From assembly GCF_013128195.2 (NCBI RefSeq), contig NZ_CP053452.2:7502001-7566000 (forward strand): a stretch of 64,000 bases of DNA. The letters are read 5' to 3'. The stretch is from Frigoriglobus tundricola. GTDB lineage: Bacteria; Planctomycetota; Planctomycetia; Gemmatales; Gemmataceae. A program made the translations under genes and the position numbers. Below, in pieces: positions 57,500 through 64,000 of this stretch. Below the pieces are notes generated by a model. It made no database searches, had not been told where the DNA came from, and saw only the letters and a list, made by a program, of their open reading frames with translations. Positions within the stretch are counted from its first letter, which is position 1; the number at the start of each line of letters is the position of its first letter.

Positions 57500-59689
57500 A
57501 TGCCGCGCCTGACGCTCCGCACGCTCCTCGCGTACATCGACGACACCCTCGAGCCGACCGAAGCCCGCAGCCTGGGCAAGAAGGTCGCCGAGAGCGAGGA
57601 GGCGCAACAACTGGTCGAGCGGATCAAGAAGGTAACGCGCCGCCGCGGGCTGGCTACGCCAGAATCCTCAAAAAGCGACGACGCGACCGCCGATCCGAAC
57701 ACAGTTGCCGAGTACCTCGACAACGCTCTCGATTCGGCCACGCTGAAGCAGGTCGAGGAGACCTGCCTGGAGTCCGATGTGCACCTCGCGGAAGTGGCCG
57801 CGTGCCACCAGATTCTGACGCTCGTGCTGACCGAACCGGTGCGCGTTCCGCCGCACGCGCACCGGCGCATGTACGGCCTCGTTTCGCCGCCCGCGTCGAT
57901 CCCCAGCCGGCGGCCGAATAAGACACTGCCGATTGGCGGGGCCGCGCCGCCCACTGCCGACCAGCCCGACGCGGACGACGCCGACGCGGCCCTGCTTCTG
58001 GGTATGAAGCGCTACTCCGCCGCGACCACCTGGGCCGCCCGGTTCGCGCTGTTCGGCGCCGCGGCCGTCTTGCTGCTGATGCTGACCGCGTCGGCCTACT
58101 GGTCCCTGCCCGGTCACGGCCCCAAGGCGCCGGAAGCGAACCCCGGACACTCGTCCGTCCTGCTCACCCCACCCGAGCCGAAGCCGAGCGAGAAGGAACC
58201 GGCTCCGAAAACGGGCGTAGACACCCCGCCGCCGAAACCCGCCGACCGGACGCCTGCGGGCGGAATTGCGTCCTTGACCGTGGCGACGCTCGTTGACGAC
58301 GCCGGCTCGAAGAAGCCGACCGAGCCGCTCCCGCCGCAGGTCGCGAAGCAGCCCGAACCGCTCGGCGGTGAATCGCCGATCGGCAAAGTGGAAACGCTGC
58401 GTCAACTGGTCGTCGTTCAGTCGCCGACCGGGGACTGGCTCCGCTCGAAGGTCGATGCCGCGGACGAAGGCGAGGTGCCGGCGAACGCCGTGGTGATGGC
58501 GCTGCCGGGATACAAGGCGAATCTGCTGCTCGACACCAAGGTCCAGGTGCACTTGTGGGGCAACGTGCCGGAACAGGTGCCGTACCGGGTCTTCGAATCG
58601 CGGGTGAAGTTCCACCCGCCGGCGGCCGGTTTCGACGCGGACATCACCCTCCTCGGTGGCCGCATTTATCTGAAGAACAAGAAAGTGGACGCGGAGCGCA
58701 AGTCCGTCCCGGCCAAAGTTCGTGTGCGGTTCCCGGGCGAGGTCTGGGACATCACCCTCCCCGACGGCAACGCGGACGCGCTCGTCGAACTGATCTCTTG
58801 GTTCGAACCGGGCACCCCTTACGCCCGCACGGGCGGGTCGAAGCCGAAGCGCGAGGCCCGCGTGGCCGCGGTGTCCGGGTCCGTCGGGTTCCACGCGCCC
58901 GAGCGGTTCAAACCCCCGGTGACGCTCACGCAGGGCACGCAGGTTTCCTGGGCGTCGGTGTCCAAGGAGGGCGAATCGAACGTGATCGGGGAGCCGAAAC
59001 CGATCGAGATCATGACCGAAGCGGTCCGCGAACCCACACTCGACGGTGAGCGCCAGAAAGTGGTCCGCGGGCTCCTGACTGAGGCCGCCGATCTCGTGAC
59101 GCAGCGGAACGTCGGCGCGGTGATCCTGAACCGGTTGGAGGCGCCGAAACCGCTCCCGACGGTGCCGGAGCGCGAGTTCCTCGTCCCGCGGCTCGCCATC
59201 TTCGCCCAGGCGGCGCTCGCGGACTGCACGCCCGCCGGCGCCGACCAGCTCAAACCGCTGGTGGACATCATCCGCTCGGAACTGCCCTGGTTGGCCCGTC
59301 AGGCCGTTGTGACCGCGCTCACCAACTGGCTGGCACGCGACCCGAACAACACGGCGCGGCTCTACGGCGTTTTGATCGGGAAATCGGTCACACCCGAGGA
59401 GGCCGACCAGTTACTTCCCCTGTTGCGGGCTTACGTTTCCCCGACCAAACCCGATCCGAGCGCCCTCGATCGGCTCGTCGATCTTCTGGCCGACGAATCC
59501 ATCCCGGTGCGCGAGGCGGCGCTGTGGAACATCATGGCGGTGAAGCTCGAGTCCTGGGTGCCGATCCCCTTCGGCGTCAACGTTGGCGCCGTCGGGGCGA
59601 AGGTGAACACCGACGAGTACCGCAACTTTGTGAAGTTCTGGAAGGGCGAAGTGGAAATGCTCAAGAAGCGTCCGCCGCCGAAAAAATAG
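57500..59689 (+). CDS. Membrane-anchored protein with tandem anti-sigma-like N-terminal modules
   Basis: The start at 57500 (MPRLTLRTLLAYIDDTLEPT) has GAGGGG seven bases upstream. Residues about 5-50 and 68-115 are two related helical modules (LLAYIDDTLEPTEARSL; VAEYLDNALDSATLKQV) of the kind found before membrane helices in planctomycete anti-sigma-like proteins. One membrane helix lies at about 192-214 (ARFALFGAAAVLLLMLTASA). A Pro/Lys-rich linker leads to a 430-residue extracytoplasmic part without a recognised motif (VETLRQLVVVQSPTGDWLRS; KNVRFPGEVWDITL-like beta strands) and a helical end. The 729-residue product stands alone; function unknown. Confidence 0.7.
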   Translation: MPRLTLRTLLAYIDDTLEPTEARSLGKKVAESEEAQQLVERIKKVTRRRGLATPESSKSDDATADPNTVAEYLDNALDSATLKQVEETCLESDVHLAEVAACHQILTLVLTEPVRVPPHAHRRMYGLVSPPASIPSRRPNKTLPIGGAAPPTADQPDADDADAALLLGMKRYSAATTWAARFALFGAAAVLLLMLTASAYWSLPGHGPKAPEANPGHSSVLLTPPEPKPSEKEPAPKTGVDTPPPKPADRTPAGGIASLTVATLVDDAGSKKPTEPLPPQVAKQPEPLGGESPIGKVETLRQLVVVQSPTGDWLRSKVDAADEGEVPANAVVMALPGYKANLLLDTKVQVHLWGNVPEQVPYRVFESRVKFHPPAAGFDADITLLGGRIYLKNKKVDAERKSVPAKVRVRFPGEVWDITLPDGNADALVELISWFEPGTPYARTGGSKPKREARVAAVSGSVGFHAPERFKPPVTLTQGTQVSWASVSKEGESNVIGEPKPIEIMTEAVREPTLDGERQKVVRGLLTEAADLVTQRNVGAVILNRLEAPKPLPTVPEREFLVPRLAIFAQAALADCTPAGADQLKPLVDIIRSELPWLARQAVVTALTNWLARDPNNTARLYGVLIGKSVTPEEADQLLPLLRAYVSPTKPDPSALDRLVDLLADESIPVREAALWNIMAVKLESWVPIPFGVNVGAVGAKVNTDEYRNFVKFWKGEVEMLKKRPPPKK

Positions 59690-59753
59690 ACGGGCCGCCG
59701 GTCCCGACGGGCGAAGTCGGCCGCGGGATGTGACTTTGGTCTTGGCCACGCGG

Positions 59754-59774
59754 CCCCCGGGCAACACCCGGGGG
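59754..59774. terminator. Hairpin between convergent genes
   Basis: CCCCCGGG-CAACA-CCCGGGGG is a strong stem between the membrane protein gene and recJ, which converge. It lacks a T-run on either side, so it is a likely but unproven shared terminator. Confidence 0.6.
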
Positions 59775-59784
59775 TCATGGTGAG

Positions 59785-61563
59785 TCAGCCCAATTCGGCG
59801 GTTTTTCCGGGCTTCAGGTCGATGACCTGAAGCTCGATGTTTTTGTACCCGCGCCACTCGTTCACCTTCGGCGTGAACGCGAGGCAGCAGTCGCCGCCCG
59901 CGCTCATGAGTTCCTCCATCCGGTCGGCCATCCCCCACGCCACGCACCGAATGGTCGTCTCGCCCTGTCGGGCTCGGAAGTCCATGTGCCGCTGCACCTC
60001 GCCCGTTCCGATGAGGCGTGCGGCCTCGACTTTCAGACCCGCCGCCAGAAACTTCGGCTTCGGGTTGCCCGCTCCGTACGGTTCCAACTTGTCGAGGTCT
60101 CTCAAGAGGCCGTGCGTGATAGCGGAGAGCGGCACTTCGGCGTCGAGCGTCAATCGTGCCGCCGGCGCCCCTCCGGGGTAGTGGCTCGCGACGTAGGCGT
60201 TGAACCGGTCGCGGAGCGCCGGGATGCGCTCCGGGCGCACCTTGAAGCCCGCCGCCGCTGCGTGCCCGCCGTGACCTTCCAGAAGTGAGTCACACGCGAG
60301 CAGCGCCTGGTGCAGCGCGAACCCCGGTATGCTGCGGCCGGACCCGGTCGCGATCGGCTCGTTCGGCGGGACGGCGATCACGAGCGCCGGCTTACCGAAA
60401 TAATCGACCAGCCGGCTCGCGACGATGCCCACGACGCCGGGGTGCCAGTCCTCCGAGGCGACCACTACGGCCGGTTCATTGGCGAAGTCGCGCTCCACGA
60501 GTTCCTTTGCCGCGGTCGTGTACTTCCGCTCGCGCGCCTGGCGCTCGCCGTTTTGACCCTCGAGAACGCGGGCCAGTTCGGCGGCTTTGGATGGAGAAGT
60601 CGTTGTGAGGAGTTCGACCGCGAGGCTCGCGCACCCCAGCCGGCCCGCGGCGTTCAACCGGGGGGCGAGTTTGAAGCCGACGTCCTCGGAGGTGAGGACC
60701 TGATCCGGCTTCACCCCGCTCGCTTCGAGCAGCGCCTTCAGCCCCACGGACGGGTGGGTGCGGATGCGCTCGAGCCCGTGCCGGACGAGAATGCGGTTCT
60801 CGTCGCGGAGCGGCACCACGTCGGCCACGAGCCCCAGAGCCGCCAGTCCGACGGCGTCCAGGAGCACCACGCGCAGCTCCGGAGCGACCCGTTCGGACCC
60901 GCTCGCCCGCTGGGCGACGGCCCAGGCCAGTTTGAACGCGACACCGGCGCCCGAGAGATCGCCGAACGGGTACGGGGTCGGGGCCGGGAGCCGCGGGTGA
61001 ACGAGGACCGCGGCCGGTGGCAGCAGCGGCCCGTCCAGCCCCATCTTCATTTCGTGGTGGTCGGTGATGATCAGTTCCAGGCCCACCTCGCGGGCCACCT
61101 CGGCTTCGGTCAGACTGGCGATGCCACAGTCCACACTGACCACGAGCGAGACGCCGGTTTGCGCCAGTTCGCGGATCTTATCGCTGTTCAGCCCGTACCC
61201 CTCGGACAGACGGAGCGGGACGTGGAACTGCACACTCGCACCGAGTTTGCCGAGCACGCGGAGCAGAACGGCGGTACCGGTCACGCCGTCCACGTCGTAG
61301 TCGCCGTAGACGCAGATGCGTCGCTTGTCGGTAATGGCTCGGACGATCCGCTCGGCGGCGGCTTCGACGCCCGGCAGGGCCTGGGGCGGGTGCAGCCCGC
61401 CGAGCGGGGAATCGAGGAACCGCCGCGCCGCGGCGGGGTCTTTCACGTCGCGGTTCAACAGGAGCTGCGCCACCACGGGCGAGACGCGGGCCGCGGCGGC
61501 CAGGCGGTTCGTTGCGGCAGGGTCACCGGGCCGCAAGTGCCAGAGCTTTTCGGCGCGCGCCAT
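59785..61563 (-). CDS. recJ: Single-strand-specific exonuclease RecJ
   Basis: RecJ degrades single-stranded DNA 5' to 3' in recombination and mismatch repair. The DHH phosphoesterase motifs are present: VYGDYDVDGVTGTAVLLR, SVDCGIASLTEA and IITDHHEMK, then the DHHA1 part with SGRSIPGFALHQAL and GGHAAAAGFKV, and a C-terminal OB domain (FRARQGETTIRCVAWG). The 592 residues are full length, and GGAG lies nine bases before the ATG. Confidence 0.96.
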   Translation of the reverse strand: MARAEKLWHLRPGDPAATNRLAAAARVSPVVAQLLLNRDVKDPAAARRFLDSPLGGLHPPQALPGVEAAAERIVRAITDKRRICVYGDYDVDGVTGTAVLLRVLGKLGASVQFHVPLRLSEGYGLNSDKIRELAQTGVSLVVSVDCGIASLTEAEVAREVGLELIITDHHEMKMGLDGPLLPPAAVLVHPRLPAPTPYPFGDLSGAGVAFKLAWAVAQRASGSERVAPELRVVLLDAVGLAALGLVADVVPLRDENRILVRHGLERIRTHPSVGLKALLEASGVKPDQVLTSEDVGFKLAPRLNAAGRLGCASLAVELLTTTSPSKAAELARVLEGQNGERQARERKYTTAAKELVERDFANEPAVVVASEDWHPGVVGIVASRLVDYFGKPALVIAVPPNEPIATGSGRSIPGFALHQALLACDSLLEGHGGHAAAAGFKVRPERIPALRDRFNAYVASHYPGGAPAARLTLDAEVPLSAITHGLLRDLDKLEPYGAGNPKPKFLAAGLKVEAARLIGTGEVQRHMDFRARQGETTIRCVAWGMADRMEELMSAGGDCCLAFTPKVNEWRGYKNIELQVIDLKPGKTAELG

Positions 61564-61866
61564 CTGCGGCTCTCCATGAACGGTAAGCGGCGAAGTTTAA
61601 TTAGAACGTATGTCCACTGACCGAACAAGGCCACCGTAGATGCCGCCGGTCGGGCGGACCCGGTACGCCGTGCGCCACCGTCAGGGCCTGTGCGGCCGCG
61701 CGAGCCGGTACGCCCGGTCTCTCGAGAATTCCTCGTGCGACCGCGCCCGGGTGGGCGCGGGATTCGGTGATTCCTTGCGGAGCCTTCACGAACACCTCGC
61801 CGGTGCGACGATTCGATTGGAGAGTTCCGCCCCTTAACCGATATCAATCCTCCGGAGGTCGCCACC
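61564..61866. other. Intergenic region before the Cys-rich gene
   Basis: No gene is seen in 303 bases. A palindrome CCGCGCCC-GGGT-GGGCGCGG lies near 61741-61761, and the ribosome site GGAGGT is at the right end. No clear promoter pair was found. Confidence 0.5.
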
Positions 61867-62402
61867 GTGAACGCAGCGTTCCTGATCATGTCTTCGGCCG
61901 CGCTAGCCGGAGCCGACGCCGCCCCGGCGGCGCCCGTGGCCCCGCGGCCCCGGTCGTCGTCTCGGGCACCGGGTGCACCAACTGCGGTGCGCCGGCCTAC
62001 AGCTCGGGCTGCTGCGGGAGCAAGCCGAGCATTCTGGACAAGATCAAGTCGAAGATCGGTTCCCGGTCGCACGGCTGCGGCTGCGCCCCGGTCGCGGACC
62101 CGTGCAACACCTGCGCCACCGCCTCGTACCGGCCGAACCTGCTCGACTCGTTGAAGGGCCGGTGGGGGGCGAAGAAGTGCGGCCCGTCCTGTGACCCGTG
62201 CGGCAGCGCCGTGAGCGGCTGTGCGACGCCGCTGCCGCCGGGCGCGGCGCCGGCCGCCCCGCCGAGCACCAACACCCCCCCGAAGGAAATGCCGAAGGAG
62301 GCCCCGAAGACGAAGGAGAAGACCGGGGGCAACGTGAGCGGCATCCCGCAGCCGCTTCCGCCGGTGACCGGCGCCGGCCTCACCGGCACCAGTCCGTACT
62401 GA
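61867..62402 (+). pseudogene. Cys-rich exported protein, frameshifted
   Basis: GGAGGT precedes a GTG start that opens a signal peptide (MNAAFLIMSSAALAGADAAP). Within a C/G run near 61940-61955 the sense frame changes by one base: the mature protein continues as PAAPVVVSGTGCTNCGAPAY, then SSGCCGSKPSILDKIKSKIG, and so on to a Pro-rich end (PLPPVTGAGLTGTSPY). Cys occur as CTNC, CC, CGC, CNTC and CGPSCDPC. Without the frame change the signal peptide would not be attached to the Cys-rich body. It is probably one intact secreted Cys-rich protein of about 178 residues, mis-sequenced or recently broken. A terminator follows. Confidence 0.75.
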
Positions 62403-62432
62403 TCACGCGCCCATCGGTTCGCACGCTCGCTT

Positions 62433-62461
62433 CCCCGCGCGGTCAATCAGACCGCGCGGGG
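62433..62461 (+). terminator. Terminator of the Cys-rich protein gene
   Basis: CCCCGCGCGGT and ACCGCGCGGGG pair around CAATCAG; six T residues follow eight bases later. It lies between the Cys-rich gene and the XRE gene. Confidence 0.8.
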
Positions 62462-62559
62462 ACGTGAGTTTTTTCACTTCCTTTCTCACTCCGCTCTTCC
62501 ACCGGCTTGCGGCCCGATTAGGATTGGCGTAGGGACACACTGCCAACGGGGTAGCACGG

Positions 62560-63132
62560 ATGAACGGGGTATCTCCGGGGCCCGGTGCGGAACTCGCGAA
62601 CAAGATCGCTCGGCTCGTCGAAGAAAAAGGCTGGAACCAAGAGGACTTCGCCCGAACCACGCGGCTCAACCGGCACACGGTCCACCAGATCCTACACGGG
62701 GGACCCAAGCGGCGGCTGCGCAACCTCACCGTCAGCCAGTGCGCGAAAGCGCTCGGGCTGTCCGTGAGCGAGTTGCGCAACCTCCCGCTGGAGCGATTGA
62801 TCCCGCGGATACACGGCAAACCCGCGGCCGACGAGGAGTCGCTCAAGCTCCTCAAGGAGCGCGCCACGCTGCCCGAACTCAGGGCGTGGCTGGAGCGCAA
62901 CCACAACCGCGCCGCCGAACTCCACGCCGACGAGGTGCAGGAACTGCTCGAAATGCAAGCTTCCGGCGGCCCGCTCGAGAAGCTCGGGGTGGAGACCTGC
63001 GTCGAGCTGTTGGGCCGCCGGCGCGAGCTCATCTGCCGGGTGAAGGAGATCGCGGGCACAGAATATTTCGACTTCCTCGAACAGTTCGTCACGCTGATTC
63101 ACGAGAAGGTGAAGCCGACGCGGCGCGGGTGA
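62560..63132 (+). CDS. XRE-type helix-turn-helix regulator
   Basis: The 190-residue protein has a Cro/C1-type HTH at about residues 14-60 (IARLVEEKGWNQEDFARTTR, LNRHTVHQILHGG, VSQCAKALGLSVSELRNL), followed by a helical C-terminal part with no known motif (LPELRAWLERNHNRAAELHA; RRELICRVKEIAGTEYFDFL). The gene stands alone with terminators on both sides, so its targets are unknown. No operator was identified. Confidence 0.85.
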   Translation: MNGVSPGPGAELANKIARLVEEKGWNQEDFARTTRLNRHTVHQILHGGPKRRLRNLTVSQCAKALGLSVSELRNLPLERLIPRIHGKPAADEESLKLLKERATLPELRAWLERNHNRAAELHADEVQELLEMQASGGPLEKLGVETCVELLGRRRELICRVKEIAGTEYFDFLEQFVTLIHEKVKPTRRG

Positions 63133-63159
63133 CGTGTTAGAGTTGTTGCCGATAACGAA

Positions 63160-63191
63160 ACCGGCACCCGGACCGGAGTCCGCGTGCCGGT
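63160..63191. terminator. Hairpin between XRE and WD40 genes
   Basis: ACCGGCAC and GTGCCGGT pair around a GC-rich loop between two convergent stop codons. There is no long T-run; it is probably shared by both transcripts. Confidence 0.55.
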
Positions 63192-63206
63192 GTGATGGTT
63201 CTCGGC

Positions 63207-64000
63207 TTATCTCTTACGCTCCCACACCACCACCTCGCCGACTTTGGGGGCGGGCGGCTGCGCGGCCTGTCCCGGCAGCGTCCCGCAACCGGTCACGAGG
63301 AACGCTCCGTCCTTCGACCACGCGAGTGAAGTGACGGGTAACGCTCCGCGCATCAACTGCTCGTAAACCGTGCCGTCCTTCGCGGCCAACAGCGCGACCC
63401 GATCCGCTCCTTTGCCGGAGCCGAGTGACACGGCGACCGCAACGGTGTTATCGGCGGGCGAAATTGCCAGCGCGTTCACGCGCCCGTCGGTGTCGTCGCG
63501 CCCGCGGAACTGGGGCGCGCGCCACAGCACCTTGCGGGTTGCCGCGTCCCACAGGATCACGAAGCCCTTCTCGTCACCGGATGCGATCACCGTGCCGTCT
63601 TTCGACCACGCGATCGCCGTCACCAGGTGGTCGTGACCGAGCAGGCTGTGGACCGGGGCGCCGGCTTCGGTACTCCAGATTCTGATCGGCCAGTGAGTGT
63701 CCGGTGTGACGCCCGACCAAACGGTTCGCTTGGTGCGTTTAGGGCTGATCGTTGCGAGTCGCTTGCTATCGGGCGCCCAGGCCACCCCGGCTGGCGCGGC
63801 GGTCGCCCCCTCCGGCGTCGCGCCGGTGATCAGGAAGTTTTCCGGTTTCTCGGGGTCAACCGTCCAGACCGAGTACCCGTCACTCGATGTCAGCCGCTTC
63901 CCATCCGGGGAAAATGCGAGCTGACGGGCGCGATTGTCTATAGTCGCCCGGATATAGTTGTCGAACCCGACACCGGACGCGTTGCCGAAGAGCGTCTTCT
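63207..64000 (-). CDS. WD40-repeat protein, N-terminus outside the window
   Basis: The minus strand is open to the right edge. Repeats of the WD40 type are visible: NRARQLAFSPDGKRLTSSDG and YSVWTVD, GVAWAPDSKRLATISP with WPIRIWST, VTAIAWSKDGTVIASGDEKG with FVILWDAATRK, NALAISPADNTVAVAVSLG, and VTSLAWSKDGAFLVTGCG ending VVVWERKR. At least 264 residues lie in the window. In planctomycetes such propellers are often fused to kinases or to TIGR02996/sigma modules; whether that is so here lies beyond the edge. Confidence 0.88.
   Translation of the reverse strand, partial: KTLFGNASGVGFDNYIRATIDNRARQLAFSPDGKRLTSSDGYSVWTVDPEKPENFLITGATPEGATAAPAGVAWAPDSKRLATISPKRTKRTVWSGVTPDTHWPIRIWSTEAGAPVHSLLGHDHLVTAIAWSKDGTVIASGDEKGFVILWDAATRKVLWRAPQFRGRDDTDGRVNALAISPADNTVAVAVSLGSGKGADRVALLAAKDGTVYEQLMRGALPVTSLAWSKDGAFLVTGCGTLPGQAAQPPAPKVGEVVVWERKR

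Overview
The window is GC-rich and has the gene content of a Gemmata-like planctomycete. The markers are a DUF1559 prepilin-like protein, a PVC-type haem protein with CxxCH, TIGR02996/LRR proteins, Cys-rich secreted proteins, ECF sigma factors fused to regulatory repeats, and a 23S-5S operon with no 16S gene. The genus is inferred from these families, not measured.

Layout. 1-6.4 kb: a clipped planctomycete-specific gene whose start lies across a G10 tract, an orphan VirD4/TraG-type ATPase, a small cytochrome with its own terminator, a tRNA-like remnant, a Cys-rich secreted protein and a large membrane/TPR protein. 6.4-11 kb: a REP-associated tyrosine transposase (RAYT) between two nearly identical 132-bp palindromic repeats, one of which supplies the stop codon of a 1149-residue membrane protein. 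11-15.3 kb: sirtuin-folD pair, membrane protein, glmM. 15.4-20.5 kb: a TIGR02996/LRR gene split by an IS1634-like element that was itself hit by an IS66-like element; both target duplications are readable. 20.6-28.6 kb: birA, nadC, an S41 protease, proB, an ECF sigma factor with a small membrane partner, an Mla-type ABC ATPase and prpB.

28.7-33.1 kb holds a strong promoter, an antitermination-like leader, tRNA-Ile, tRNA-Ala, 23S, 5S and a terminator. There is no 16S. The 23S gene carries a 333-nt, ORF-less group I intron whose P1, P7, P8 and splice sites can be drawn by hand.

33.2-37.1 kb is a minus-strand chain of four overlapping genes: amidase, RluA-type pseudouridine synthase, DUF4392 and DUF1445. 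The last two correspond to the two halves of animal D-glutamate cyclase. 37.2-42.4 kb: an HtrA protease that overlaps a convergent glycosyltransferase, which itself contains an in-frame palindromic insert; then an aminotransferase and an ornithine cyclodeaminase-like protein. 42.8-47.4 kb: a multiply frameshifted sigma-factor fusion, a DUF1559 pseudopilin-like protein and a lipoprotein. 47.5-64 kb: ggt, metF, a PHP phosphoesterase, glycerate kinase, a ceramidase-like protein, the PVC haem protein, a membrane-anchored regulator-like protein, recJ, a Cys-rich protein split by a frameshift, an XRE regulator and the end of a WD40 protein.

Short palindromic repeats sit between and even inside genes (RAYT/REP pair, a GGGGGC-TTA-CGCCCCC core, a CACAAAGG repeat). 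Several apparent frameshifts lie in G/C runs, so some broken genes may be assembly errors and not true pseudogenes.
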